In this document: in pieces, positions 27,034 through 35,841 of the stretch
Numbering within the stretch: the stretch's first letter is position 1
Layout of the letters: the number at the start of each line of letters is the position of its first letter
From: Butyribacter intestini
Lineage (GTDB): Bacteria > Bacillota > Clostridia > Lachnospirales > Lachnospiraceae
Length of the DNA stretch: 64,000 bases
Direction of reading: 5' to 3'
NCBI GenBank assembly: GCA_001414325.1
Contig: LLKB01000005.1
Location: forward strand, 624,303-688,302
Translations under genes and position numbers: made by a program
The notes under the pieces: model-generated
The model's input: only the letters and a program-made list of their open reading frames with translations
Databases searched by the model: none
What the model was told of the DNA's origin: nothing

Positions 27034-27771
27034 ATGACAGATATAAATATACACGAAGGAGATTTCTACAGACACTTTAAAGGCCAGATATACCAGATAC
27101 GCACCATTGCAACAAACAGTGAAGACGAAAGTCTTATGGTGGTTTATCAGGCAATGTACCCCCCTTTTAAAGTCTGGGTACGCCCACTGTCAATGTTTAC
27201 CGAAAAACTTGACACTTCAAAATATCCTGATGCCGGGCAGACTTTCCGTTTTGAAAAGATAAATTTTGAGGACAGTCCTGATATTGACAGTAGCACATAT
27301 AATAAGAACAAAACCGAAACTATCAAATCTGCGGACAACGATATAAAAAATACCACGACATTTTTACATAATAGTGAAAATGACATCAAAATATCTTCAC
27401 CAAATGTCGTTTCAAACACAGATGCACCACAGGTAAGTGAGGACGATTTTATATCTGATGATATTTCCATATCAGATGAAGAAATGACTGATATTCTTTT
27501 ATCCGGACAGGTTGAGCGAAAATTAACCGACAGACTTTCCGATAAACAGATAGCTGCCAAAGGCTTTATGATATTTCTTGATGCCGACAGCTACCATGAC
27601 AAGCGGCTGATATTCCTTAGTCTCAGGCAATATTTAAACGATACCATGTTGAATAATATTGCAGTCACTCTCGACCTTGTTCTTGATGAAGGCAGTCCCG
27701 AACAGCATTTTGATACGATTTTAAACTGCCTCGAAACCCATGAACATTATGAATGTAACAGGCTTCGCTAA
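27034..27771 (+). CDS. DUF1653 domain protein with acidic linker
   Basis: A 245-aa protein of unknown function. The first 70 residues form a DUF1653 domain (GDFYRHFKGQIYQIRTIA, DESLMVVYQAMYPPFKVWVR), a small SH3-like fold found mostly as a stand-alone protein. A hydrophilic Asp/Ser/Asn-rich linker (about 85-150) follows, then a helical tail (LTDRLSDKQIAAKGFMIFLD, RLIFLSLRQYLNDTMLNNIA). Start taken at ATG 27034, with GAAAGGT 10 nt upstream; a GTG three codons earlier is possible but too near the site. It diverges from recA. A leader element begins 9 nt after its stop and separates it from thiE. Confidence 0.8.
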   Translation: MTDINIHEGDFYRHFKGQIYQIRTIATNSEDESLMVVYQAMYPPFKVWVRPLSMFTEKLDTSKYPDAGQTFRFEKINFEDSPDIDSSTYNKNKTETIKSADNDIKNTTTFLHNSENDIKISSPNVVSNTDAPQVSEDDFISDDISISDEEMTDILLSGQVERKLTDRLSDKQIAAKGFMIFLDADSYHDKRLIFLSLRQYLNDTMLNNIAVTLDLVLDEGSPEQHFDTILNCLETHEHYECNRLR

Positions 27772-27780
27772 AAATGATAA

Positions 27781-27960
27781 AATGTACTCTCAGAATCTTG
27801 TGAACGAAGAATTTTGAAATGGATTTTTGATATATAATGACATTTTCGCAATACATACAAAGTATGTATGCGTACACGGTGTGTACGACGAGAAAATAGA
27901 AACAGTTTATCGGGAATACAGCCGAAACAACTCGTTTTGAGAAGATACTGCGAGTACATT
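27781..27960 (+). repeat. Leader element LE, long copy 2 (before thiE)
   Basis: 180 bp with inverted ends AATGTACTCTCAGAATCTT and AGATACTGCGAGTACATT. It is the same element as 10361-10523 read in add-sense, plus a ~17-nt extra hairpin (ATACATACAAAGTATGTATG region). At the third internal pair of the end helix G-C in the add copy is A-T here, keeping the pairing. It ends 23 nt before the thiE ATG. Confidence 0.85.
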
Positions 27961-27983
27961 AAATAAGAAATGAGGATAAATAA

Positions 27984-28622
27984 ATGAAAGTAAATAAAGA
28001 AAGTATGCTTGTATATGCAATAACAGACAGACATTGGACAGGTGAAAAAACACTTGAACAGCAGGTTGATGAAGTTCTTAAAAACGGTGCCACTTTTTTG
28101 CAAATACGCGAGAAAAATATGCCACATGATGAACTTGTAAAAGAGGCTGTCCTTATTAAAGAGATTGCAAAAAAATATAATGTTCCCGTTGTGATAGACG
28201 ATGACATTTATGCCGTTATCGAGTCAGGTGTTGACGGTGTGCATATCGGTCAGAAAGATATGGATTATATTGAAGCAAGAAAACTTCTCGGTGATGACAA
28301 GATAATAGGTATGACGGCACCAAGTGTTGAACTTGCAAAGAAAGCAGAAAAACTCGGTGCTGACTATATCGGTGCAGGAGCGGTCTTTAACACAAGCACA
28401 AAAAAAGACACCAGACCACTTGAACTTAGCACCCTCAAGGAAATATGCAGCAGCATTTCCATTCCAGTTGTCGCAATCGGTGGTATCGACCACTCTAATG
28501 TCAGAAAACTTAAGGGAACCGATATTGACGGAGTTGCCGTAATCTCCGCACTTTTTGGAGCAGATGACCCTGGCGAAGCCACTAGAGAACTTGTTTCAAT
28601 TATGAAAGATGTAGTTAAATAA
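27984..28622 (+). CDS. thiE: Thiamine phosphate synthase
   Basis: ThiE (212 aa) couples HMP-PP and the thiazole phosphate to thiamine phosphate. The TIM-barrel signatures are VYAITDRHWTGEKTLEQQVD, GATFLQIREKNMPHDELVKE, VPVVIDDDIYAVIESGVDGV, HIGQKDM, ADYIGAGAVFNTSTKKD and PVVAIGGIDHSNV. AATGAGGATAAATA precedes the ATG. It is followed at 20 nt by a HAD phosphatase gene, and convergently by thiC. Unlike thiC, it has no TPP riboswitch; the sequence before it is the long leader element instead. Confidence 0.97.
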   Translation: MKVNKESMLVYAITDRHWTGEKTLEQQVDEVLKNGATFLQIREKNMPHDELVKEAVLIKEIAKKYNVPVVIDDDIYAVIESGVDGVHIGQKDMDYIEARKLLGDDKIIGMTAPSVELAKKAEKLGADYIGAGAVFNTSTKKDTRPLELSTLKEICSSISIPVVAIGGIDHSNVRKLKGTDIDGVAVISALFGADDPGEATRELVSIMKDVVK

Positions 28623-28642
28623 AAAAATTTTCGGAGGTAGCA

Positions 28643-29299
28643 ATGAACACAACTCATAAGCTGCATATTTTTGATATGGACGGTACGATACTCGACTCAA
28701 TGCCAATGTGGTCTACCATAGCATCGGATTATCTTGACTCATATGATATTCCACATGACGATGATGTAAATAAACTTATAGAGGCATACACACTTGAAAA
28801 TGCCGCAAAATATTTTATAGAACTCGGACTTGATAAAGCTATAGACGATATAATCAAAGATATTTATGATTTTTCTTTTAATAAATATAAAAATGAAATA
28901 CCGGCAAAACCGGATATGGCAGAACTTTTGAAAAAACTTCATGAAACCGGTGAGACAATTATCCTTTTATCGGCATCACCTGTACAATGTGCCGTGGCTG
29001 CCTTTAAACGGCTTAACATCCTGGAATATTTTGATAAACTTTTTTCATGTCAGGATTTTGAGACAGATAAGACTGTTCCTGAAACTTTTATAAATGTAGC
29101 TGCTTCTCTAGGCTTTAAACCCGAAGATGCAATCGTATATGAAGATGCACTATATTCAATACGCTCGGCAAAAGCCGCAGGCTGCAAAACAGTCGCAATA
29201 TATGATGACTTCGCCAGAAATGAATGGGACGAAATTTTAAAAACGGCAGATGAGATATTTATAACACCTGATAAGCATAAAAATATAACAAAAATGTAA
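28643..29299 (+). CDS. HAD-superfamily phosphatase (phosphoglycolate phosphatase-like)
   Basis: A 218-aa soluble hydrolase. Motif I is HIFDMDGTILDS (nucleophile Asp and acid/base Asp), a helical cap follows at about 18-85, motif II is ETIILLSASP, motif III is the Lys in ETDKTVPE and motif IV EDAIVYEDALYSI. A strong GGAGG lies 7 nt before the ATG. It follows thiE by 20 nt and is cut off by a bidirectional terminator, so the two are co-transcribed. A role in dephosphorylating thiamine phosphates or their precursors is possible from context; sequence alone allows many sugar- or nucleotide-phosphate substrates. Confidence 0.85.
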   Translation: MNTTHKLHIFDMDGTILDSMPMWSTIASDYLDSYDIPHDDDVNKLIEAYTLENAAKYFIELGLDKAIDDIIKDIYDFSFNKYKNEIPAKPDMAELLKKLHETGETIILLSASPVQCAVAAFKRLNILEYFDKLFSCQDFETDKTVPETFINVAASLGFKPEDAIVYEDALYSIRSAKAAGCKTVAIYDDFARNEWDEILKTADEIFITPDKHKNITKM

Positions 29300-29375
29300 A
29301 TAATATAATTGCGAAACTTTTGTAATCTTAGTAAAGCAGATATTCGCAATTTGTTTCACTACTTGCTCATATAAA

Positions 29376-29411
29376 ATTATGAGGATATAACAACTGTTAT
29401 ATCCTCATAAT
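29376..29411. terminator. Bidirectional hairpin between the HAD gene and thiC
   Basis: A perfect 16-bp stem (ATTATGAGGATATAAC with GTTATATCCTCATAAT) and 4-nt loop between converging genes. It has no long T-tract, so it may also work as a stabilising 3' hairpin. Confidence 0.75.
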
Positions 29412-29448
29412 CATTACAACTTAGATTAAGTTTCACAATCCCATAAAA

Positions 29449-30756
29449 TTATTCATCAAATATAGAAACAATTTCTCCATCAAGAATCTTATTCATGTTC
29501 TTTACTGCACAGAAGTTTCCGCACATTGAGCAGGTATCTTCCTTTTCAGGCTTTGCTGATGCACGATAATTTCTTGCTTTTTCAGGGTCTATCGAATACT
29601 CAAATGTCTTTTCCCAGTCAAGTTCTTTTCTTGCCTGTCCCATATTGTCATCCCAGTCTCTTGCTCCCGGAACTCCTTTTGCTATATCGGCAGCATGGGC
29701 CGCTATCTTTGATGCGATTATTCCCTCTTTTACATCATTTACATCAGGAAGTCTAAGATGCTCAGCTGGTGTTACATAGCATAAGAATGATGCCCCATAT
29801 GTAGCTGCTATCGCTCCACCTATCGCTGCTGTTATATGATCATATCCCGGTGCTATATCAGTGACAAGCGGTCCAAGTACATAGAATGGTGCTCCCTTGC
29901 ACATTGCCTGCTGTACTTCCATATTTGCCTTAATCTGGTTAAGCGGCATATGTCCCGGTCCCTCTATCATTACCTGAACATCTTTTTCCCATGCTCTGTT
30001 TGTAAGCTCAGAAAGTGCTATAAGTTCCTCTATCTGTGCCGCATCAGTGGCATCCTTAAGACATCCCGGACGGCAGGCATCACCAAGACTCATTGTAACA
30101 TCATACTGCCTGCATATATCGAGTACCTCATCATAATACTCATAGAACGGATTTTCATTTCCTGTCATCTCCATCCATGCATAAATGATAGAGCCACCTC
30201 TTGAAACTATATTCATGAGTCTTTTATTTCTCTTAAATTTTCTTGCGGTCTCTTTGTTTATTCCACAATGAATAGTCATAAAGTCAACACCGTCCTCAGC
30301 GTGCATTCTTACAACATCAATCCACTCTTTTGCAGTAATATCCTTAAGTGCTTTCTTATAATAAACAACAGCATCATAAATTGGAACAGTTCCGATAACG
30401 GCAGGACATTCACTTGTGAGTTTGCGTCTGAATACCTGTGTATCGCCGCATGAACTTAAATCCATAATAGCTTCTGCACCCATATCAACGGCACTCTTAA
30501 CTTTTTCCATCTCCATATCAAGATCAGTCCAGTCTCTCGATGTTCCGAGATTGACATTTATCTTTGTTCTAAGTTTTGTTCCTATTCCACTCGGCTTTAA
30601 ACACTTGTGGTTTTTATTGGCAGGAATAATAACCTGTCCCTTTGCAACAAGCTTTATAAGCTCATCCTTATCAATCTTTTCATCCTCAGCAACTGCAAGA
30701 AGTTCCTTTGTGTAAATACCTTTTCTAGCGGCATCCATCTGTGTAGCGTATTCCAT
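29449..30756 (-). CDS. thiC: Phosphomethylpyrimidine synthase ThiC
   Basis: ThiC (435 aa, short clostridial form) is a radical-SAM enzyme converting AIR to HMP phosphate. Start taken at 30756 ([13 protein letters not shown]), with AATGAGG before it. Seen: [96 protein letters not shown]. The C-terminal cluster motif is CSMCGNFC, with three residues rather than four between the last two Cys. It lacks the extra N-terminal domain of proteobacterial ThiC. Upstream stand a terminator and a TPP riboswitch. Confidence 0.96.
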   Translation of the reverse strand: MEYATQMDAARKGIYTKELLAVAEDEKIDKDELIKLVAKGQVIIPANKNHKCLKPSGIGTKLRTKINVNLGTSRDWTDLDMEMEKVKSAVDMGAEAIMDLSSCGDTQVFRRKLTSECPAVIGTVPIYDAVVYYKKALKDITAKEWIDVVRMHAEDGVDFMTIHCGINKETARKFKRNKRLMNIVSRGGSIIYAWMEMTGNENPFYEYYDEVLDICRQYDVTMSLGDACRPGCLKDATDAAQIEELIALSELTNRAWEKDVQVMIEGPGHMPLNQIKANMEVQQAMCKGAPFYVLGPLVTDIAPGYDHITAAIGGAIAATYGASFLCYVTPAEHLRLPDVNDVKEGIIASKIAAHAADIAKGVPGARDWDDNMGQARKELDWEKTFEYSIDPEKARNYRASAKPEKEDTCSMCGNFCAVKNMNKILDGEIVSIFDE

Positions 30757-30763
30757 TTTTACC

Positions 30764-30790
30764 TCATTTCTGCACACATCTTTTGTGCGT
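30764..30790 (-). repeat. Leader hairpin motif RH, thiC copy
   Basis: On the minus strand GCACAAAAGATGTGTGC is followed directly by AGAAATGAGG, the thiC ribosome site. The same 27-nt unit (two differences) occurs before the alarmone synthetase gene (38291-38317), and its AGAAATGAGG part again before the LytTR gene and thiE. Confidence 0.55.
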
Positions 30791-30825
30791 AATTATTTTT
30801 CTGTTGACCTAAAACATGGCAAAAC

Positions 30826-30895
30826 CAGCGTTTTGCAACAAGAATTGTGAAACAATTCTTGTTGGCATCACGCTATGTTATGAGCATTTCCCTAT
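30826..30895 (-). repeat. Short structured repeat R3, copy 2 (thiC leader)
   Basis: It matches 420-475 at both ends. Between the GCAAAACCAGCGTTTTGC hairpin and the conserved GCATC block it carries an extra perfect hairpin (ACAAGAATTGT/ACAATTCTTGT). It lies between the riboswitch terminator and the thiC start. Confidence 0.6.
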
Positions 30896-30904
30896 ACATA
30901 AAAA

Positions 30905-30942
30905 ACTCCGGATAACTGATGTAATACACCAGTCTCCGGAGT
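30905..30942 (-). terminator. Terminator controlled by the thiC TPP riboswitch
   Basis: ACTCCGGA pairs with TCCGGAGT, and inside CTGGTGTA pairs with TACATCAG (one G-U). On the minus strand TTTTTT follows. It stands between the TPP aptamer and thiC and is well placed as the off-state hairpin. Confidence 0.85.
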
Positions 30943-31062
30943 GACCATGCAAAATATTTAAAACATATGTGAACCATTTAAACAGAAGTTTTAAATCTTT
31001 AATATTTATAACTGTCTATATATAAATATTAAAAATTTCAAACCGTAATCCACATAAACAAT

Positions 31063-31139
31063 ATCTGCCTACGACAGTACTAACTGTATCAGGTCATATG
31101 GGTCGGATAAAATCCCTCTCAGCATTAAGCTCCCCAGAT
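31063..31139 (-). promoter_or_regulatory. TPP riboswitch aptamer
   Basis: Read on the minus strand: ATCTG-GGGAGC, AATGCTGAGAGGGAT, CCGACCC, GACCTGAT and GTAGGCAGAT, the hallmark boxes of the thiamine pyrophosphate aptamer, with P1 formed by ATCTG/CAGAT. It controls thiC through the terminator at 30905-30942; a 10-bp hairpin (31001-31030) lies between them. Confidence 0.95.
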
Positions 31140-31204
31140 GTATTTGATTATATTTACTTTCAATACTAATGTCAAGATATTTTTTACATTTTAACATACG
31201 AAAC

Positions 31205-31388
31205 GTAACAGTTCAGCCATAAAAAGATAATTGGCAATACAATGAGCTTGTTCATTGTATTGTTAAGTACCTTTTTATGGTAGAATAGCCTTTCATTTCT
31301 GAAATGAAATAAACAAAAGCTGCAAAGCAGCGACTGACAGCTTGCTGGCAGGTTTATGAATGTAAGAAATGCAAGACTGAACTGTTAC
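31205..31388. repeat. Palindromic intergenic element PE, full copy B
   Basis: A 184-bp element with perfect 12-bp inverted ends GTAACAGTTCAG/CTGAACTGTTAC. The left half forms a long hairpin (CCATAAAAAG...CTTTTTATGG, inner CAATACAATGA/TCATTGTATTG). The right half holds CATTT-CT-GAAATG and AAGCTG...CAGCTT hairpins and GCTTGCTGGCAGGTTTA. ACGAAAC occurs directly at both outer edges (31198-31204, 31390-31396), like a target-site duplication. No ORF inside. Confidence 0.85.
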
Positions 31389-31564
31389 CACGAAACATAA
31401 CAATTACTACGAAATTTCCTGCCCGATAACACCTTTATCACCAAATGTCAAGTATTGACTATCACCCACAAAAAAGCTACCATTATATTAAAACTTTTTA
31501 TTAAGATTTTAAGGAAAAATCTGTCTTAAATTGTATTTTTCTAAAATATATTTGGAGGTTATTT

Positions 31565-32461
31565 ATGATACTGGGGCTTTCCATTTACTTTATTCTGATG
31601 AATTTCTATGTTTTTAGCATTTTAGGCTGGGTTTATGAGAGCACTTTTGTTTCGATAAGAACCGGAAAGCCTGTCAACAGAGGTTTTCTCGTCGGTCCGA
31701 TGCTTCCTTTGTACGGTACGGGTGCTACTCTTGTTTATGTACTTTTACGACCTGTTTCTAGTCACCCATCACTGCTTTACGCTCTCGGTATGCTTATTGC
31801 TACTGTTATAGAATATCTCACATCTTATGTGCTTGAAAAACTTTTTCATGCTAAATGGTGGGATTACTCAAAAGCCCCTTACAATTTAAACGGCAGGATT
31901 GCCATTATCCCCTCTATGTTCTGGGGATTTCTGACTTTATTTTTGTTTGATGTCCTTGAACCGTTTGCAATTTGGCTTATCGGTCTTATACCCGAGGCAA
32001 CAGGGCTAAAAATACTTGCAGTTCTTATCTTGATTTCACTTGCCGATCTGACATACACAATTATTGAAACTGTTAATTTCAGAAAACAGTTGGAAACACT
32101 TTATACATTCAGACAGGAACTTGAACAGCAGTTTCAGGAATTACAGCTTAACTCATTGAAAGATGACCTCCTGGCAAAAATCGGTCTAAGTGAAAAAATA
32201 GAAAATATCCGTGAAAAACTTGCATCCTTAAAAGAAACTGTTATTGAAGAACCTAAGCTACGCCTTATTGAAGAAAAATTAAGTGATTATCGTGAAAAAA
32301 GCCGTTCTCTGTTAAAAAACAAACACTTTTTCATGGGAAACAGGCGTATTGTGGATGCATTCCCAACTATGCGATTTATTCCTAAAAATAAATCATCAAT
32401 ATCAGTAAAGGAGATGATTGGATATATAAATACAAAAGTCAAAAAAAATAATAAAGACTGA
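31565..32461 (+). CDS. CmpB-like membrane protein (putative ABC transporter type IV family)
   Basis: A 298-aa protein of the PF06541 family, annotated as putative ABC-transporter permease but without known function. The first 165 residues hold about five TM segments with family blocks VFSILGWVYESTFVSIRTGK, NRGFLVGPMLPLYGTGATLV and EYLTSYVLEKLFHAKWWDYS. The C-terminal 130 residues are charged and predicted coiled coil (LETLYTFRQELEQQFQELQL, IENIREKLASLKETVIEEPK). No ATPase partner is adjacent. TTGGAGG precedes the ATG. It lies between the palindromic element and nrdD. Confidence 0.82.
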   Translation: MILGLSIYFILMNFYVFSILGWVYESTFVSIRTGKPVNRGFLVGPMLPLYGTGATLVYVLLRPVSSHPSLLYALGMLIATVIEYLTSYVLEKLFHAKWWDYSKAPYNLNGRIAIIPSMFWGFLTLFLFDVLEPFAIWLIGLIPEATGLKILAVLILISLADLTYTIIETVNFRKQLETLYTFRQELEQQFQELQLNSLKDDLLAKIGLSEKIENIREKLASLKETVIEEPKLRLIEEKLSDYREKSRSLLKNKHFFMGNRRIVDAFPTMRFIPKNKSSISVKEMIGYINTKVKKNNKD

Positions 32462-32546
32462 CTGCCGGTTTGATTTTCACCGGTATATGTATTACATCAT
32501 GTAACATTCAGAGCACATGAAATCCATTAAAGAAAGCAGGAATATT

Positions 32547-34709
32547 ATGAAGATCATTAAAAGAAGCGGTTCAGAAAACGAGTTTGATGCAGATAAGATA
32601 ATCGCTGCAATAAGCAAAGCAAATACAGAAGTTCCGACTATGGAACGCCTTTCAGAAGAACAGATAGCTGAAATAGCATCAAATGTTGAAAGTATATGCG
32701 AAGAAATGCACCGTGCCTTAAATGTTGAAGAGATACAGGATCTTGTCGAAGACCAGATAATGAACAAGCGTGCATTTGCCCTTGCCAGAAAGTATATAAC
32801 CTACCGCTACAACAGGGCACTTGTAAGAAAATCAAATTCAACTGACAAACAGATCTTAAGTCTTATCGAATGTGACAATGAGGAAGTCATGCAGGAAAAT
32901 TCCAACAAAAACCCTACTGTAAACAGCGTCCAGCGTGACTATATGGCTGGTGAAGTAAGCAAGGATATAACTAAAAGATTTTTACTTCCTGAGGATATTG
33001 TCAGAGCACACGAACAGGGAATAATCCACTTTCACGACTCAGATTATTTTGCACAGCATATGCACAACTGCTGCCTTGTAAACCTTGAGGATATGCTCCA
33101 GAACGGCACTGTCATAAGCGAGACTATGATAGACACACCAAAAAGTTTTGCCACTGCGTGCAATATCGCAACACAGAGTATCGCACAAATAGCAAGTTCA
33201 CAGTATGGCGGTCAGAGTTTTTCACTTGCACATCTCGCTCCGTTTGTCGATGTGAGCCGCAAAAAATATTTTAAACAGGTAACTGCTGAATTTGAGACCG
33301 CAGGAATAAATTATACTCATGAACAGGTTGAAAAAGTTGTCGAGATAAGAGTTAAAGACGAGATAAAGCGTGGCGTACAGATGATACAATACCAGGTTAT
33401 CACGCTTATGACTACAAACGGACAGGCTCCTTTTGTTACTATATTTATGTATCTCAATGAAGCAAAAGACGAGAGAACAAAGACAGACCTTGCAATGGTC
33501 ATAGAGGAGATATTGAACCAGCGTATCCTCGGTGTGAAAAACGAAAAAGGCATCTACATCACACCCGCTTTTCCAAAACTTCTCTATGTGCTTGAAGAAG
33601 ATAATATCACAGAGGGCTCAAAATACTGGTATCTGACAAAACTTGCCGCAAAATGTACCGCAAAAAGAATGGTTCCCGACTATATCTCTGAAAAAGTCAT
33701 GCTTGACCTTAAAGACGGCAACTGTTATCCGTGTATGGGCTGCCGCTCTTTCCTTACGGTCTATCATGACAAGAACGGTAAACCTAAATTTTACGGCAGG
33801 TTCAATCAGGGTGTCGTTACCGTAAATCTTGTAGATATAGCCTGTTCATCAGAAAAAGATATGGATAAATTCTGGCAGATATTTGATAAACGCATGAAAC
33901 TTTGCAAGAAAGCACTTATGTACCGCCACAACAGACTCAAAGGCACACTATCAGATGTTGCACCTATCCTTTGGCAAAACGGTGCCTTAGCAAGACTTAA
34001 AAAGGGCGAAAAAATAGACAAACTTTTATATAATGGCTATTCAACAATATCGCTTGGCTATGCCGGACTTTGCGAGTGCGTACGCTATATGACCGGAAAA
34101 TCGCACACTTCGCCCGATGCAACCCCTTTTGCACTCGAAGTCATGCAGAAACTTAATGATTATTGCACTAAATGGAAAGCTGAGGAAAATATTGATTTCA
34201 GTATATACGGAACTCCGCTAGAATCGACAACATATAAATTTGCCAAATGTTTACAAAAAAGATTTGGCATAATTGAGGGTGTCACTGACAAAAATTATAT
34301 CACAAACAGCTACCATGTTCATGTAACCGAACCTATAAACGCTTTTGATAAATTAAAATTTGAAGCCCGGTTCCAAAAACTCTCTCCGGGTGGAGCAGTA
34401 AGCTATGTTGAAGTTCCAAACCTTGAAAACAACATTGATGCCGTACTTGAAGTAGTCAAATATATTTACGACAATATTATGTATGCCGAACTTAACACTA
34501 AAAGTGATTACTGCCAGTGCTGTGGTTATAATGGTCAGATAGAAATCGTCGAAGATGAAAGCGGCAAACTTATATGGCAATGCCCTAATTGCGGCAATAC
34601 CGACCAGAATAAGATGAATGTTGCAAGACGAACCTGTGGATATATCGGCACCCAATTCTGGAATCAGGGCAGAACACAGGAGATAAAAGAGCGTGTACTT
34701 CATCTTTAA
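32547..34709 (+). CDS. nrdD: Anaerobic ribonucleoside-triphosphate reductase (class III)
   Basis: NrdD (720 aa) makes dNTPs in the absence of oxygen using a glycyl radical. Start taken at 32547 (MKIIKRSGSENEF) with AGCAGGA upstream. Domains: N-terminal ATP-cone (about 1-90; KIIKRSGSENEFDADKIIAA); catalytic barrel with GIIHFHDSDYF, the active-site Cys region CYPCMGCRSFL and TSPDATPFALEV; zinc site with YCQCCGYNG and QCPNCGNTD; C-terminal glycyl loop TCGYIGTQFWNQGR. No nrdG activase gene lies in the window although it usually follows; it must be elsewhere. A strong terminator follows. Confidence 0.97.
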   Translation: MKIIKRSGSENEFDADKIIAAISKANTEVPTMERLSEEQIAEIASNVESICEEMHRALNVEEIQDLVEDQIMNKRAFALARKYITYRYNRALVRKSNSTDKQILSLIECDNEEVMQENSNKNPTVNSVQRDYMAGEVSKDITKRFLLPEDIVRAHEQGIIHFHDSDYFAQHMHNCCLVNLEDMLQNGTVISETMIDTPKSFATACNIATQSIAQIASSQYGGQSFSLAHLAPFVDVSRKKYFKQVTAEFETAGINYTHEQVEKVVEIRVKDEIKRGVQMIQYQVITLMTTNGQAPFVTIFMYLNEAKDERTKTDLAMVIEEILNQRILGVKNEKGIYITPAFPKLLYVLEEDNITEGSKYWYLTKLAAKCTAKRMVPDYISEKVMLDLKDGNCYPCMGCRSFLTVYHDKNGKPKFYGRFNQGVVTVNLVDIACSSEKDMDKFWQIFDKRMKLCKKALMYRHNRLKGTLSDVAPILWQNGALARLKKGEKIDKLLYNGYSTISLGYAGLCECVRYMTGKSHTSPDATPFALEVMQKLNDYCTKWKAEENIDFSIYGTPLESTTYKFAKCLQKRFGIIEGVTDKNYITNSYHVHVTEPINAFDKLKFEARFQKLSPGGAVSYVEVPNLENNIDAVLEVVKYIYDNIMYAELNTKSDYCQCCGYNGQIEIVEDESGKLIWQCPNCGNTDQNKMNVARRTCGYIGTQFWNQGRTQEIKERVLHL

Positions 34710-34804
34710 ACAGATATGAAGTCATAATAAACAAAACAATTCTGCCTCCGTAAATACCAAGCATATATTCGCAGACTTGTTTTACTATTTTCCTGATAGG
34801 CTCA

Positions 34805-34845
34805 AAAAGCTGTATATCATATATTTCTAATGATATACAGCTTTT
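34805..34845. terminator. Bidirectional terminator between nrdD and the HPt gene
   Basis: A perfect 16-bp stem (AAAAGCTGTATATCAT/ATGATATACAGCTTTT) with 9-nt loop and A/T flanks on both sides, between converging genes. Confidence 0.9.
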
Positions 34846-34908
34846 ATATATAATATATTTAATTTATAACAGTGTATCTAATATTGATTATATGATATTT
34901 TCAAAATC

Positions 34909-35265
34909 CTACTCACACTTTTTTATCGTATCACATAATTTTTGATACTTTTCTCTAAGTATCTCATATAATTCTTCAACACCGTCTAAAGAACCACTTC
35001 TTAAAATCTCAACAATCCGGACATCTTCCTCCAATAAATTGTCAAATCCTAAGTTTCCTGACAAGCCTTTTAAGGTATGAGCACATTTAAATGCCTCCCC
35101 AACATTTCCCGCCTTAATATTTTCTCCAAGTTTACTGAAATTTTCATCGTCAAGAAATTTTACAAGAAATCTCTCATACAAATCATCTTTTCCCATAAAT
35201 CTCTCAAGTGCCGTATTATAATCTACTCCCTGAGAAATCAGTCCTTCTTTCATCTCTTTACTCAT
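34909..35265 (-). CDS. HPt (histidine phosphotransfer) domain protein
   Basis: A 118-aa single-domain protein, all helical. The phospho-accepting His lies in FKCAHTLKGLSGNLGF, the standard HPt signature. A GTG three codons upstream, overlapping the recU stop, could also serve as start; I chose ATG 35265. Such proteins relay phosphate between hybrid kinases and response regulators; no such partner is adjacent. It is translationally linked to recU, an unrelated function. Confidence 0.88.
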   Translation of the reverse strand: MSKEMKEGLISQGVDYNTALERFMGKDDLYERFLVKFLDDENFSKLGENIKAGNVGEAFKCAHTLKGLSGNLGFDNLLEEDVRIVEILRSGSLDGVEELYEILREKYQKLCDTIKKCE

Positions 35266-35273
35266 TTTTAACA

Positions 35274-35810
35274 CTAATCCTCCCTCTTTGCAAGATCCAT
35301 ATTTATCTGTGTGAGATAATGAATATACACCTGATTTGTAATCTCTATCTCATATTCTTCTCTAAGTTCTTCCATTTTAAAACTCTTTCTGCCACCATTC
35401 CCTGCTCTGTCCCAAAATACTTTCATATCACGATACGGCACATAAAAGCACCTGTTCTCACCTGTAAACATAACAAGAAAAAAAGCAACTCCATCCTGCT
35501 TTTCAAACTTAGCCATAAATTCCATCTGATGACTATGTATATTTTGAAGCGGAAATGTTTTTGTCCTGCACTCTTTCGCATCAAAACACACCGGTATGCC
35601 CTGAACAGCACCTATATAATCGACTGTACTTTTCTGCTCAAAATACGCAAGTGTGATATGGCGGCTCTGCTTGTCTATCTCTATCGGTGTTATCGGAGTC
35701 GGTATTTTCTGCACAAGTGCAAGATTTTCCTGACTGTACTTTTCATTTGTGAAATTTACCGCCTCCTCCAGCATAGAACCTCTGAGTCCTCTCGAATTCC
35801 ACGATCCCAT
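35274..35810 (-). CDS. recU: Holliday junction resolvase RecU
   Basis: RecU (178 aa) cleaves four-way DNA junctions in Firmicutes. Family blocks: SRGLRGSMLEEAVNFTNEKY, the nuclease core KSTVDYIGAVQGIPVCFDAKECRTKTFPL (Asp and the D-x-K motif FDAKE), NIHSHQMEFMAKFEKQDGVA and FYVPYRDM. It lies 31 nt after the RluA-type gene and overlaps the HPt gene start. A linked penicillin-binding protein gene, the common Bacillus neighbour, is missing here. Confidence 0.94.
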   Translation of the reverse strand: MGSWNSRGLRGSMLEEAVNFTNEKYSQENLALVQKIPTPITPIEIDKQSRHITLAYFEQKSTVDYIGAVQGIPVCFDAKECRTKTFPLQNIHSHQMEFMAKFEKQDGVAFFLVMFTGENRCFYVPYRDMKVFWDRAGNGGRKSFKMEELREEYEIEITNQVYIHYLTQINMDLAKRED

Positions 35811-35841
35811 TTATATTTCCTTTCTTAAATACCTTACCTTT

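Noticed and set aside
29335-29375. Similarity of the stretch before the HAD/thiC hairpin to 34767-34800 before the nrdD terminator (ATATTCGCA...TTGTTT-ACTA)
   Set aside because: About 70% over 30 AT-rich nt; too weak to call a repeat, though both precede strong hairpins.
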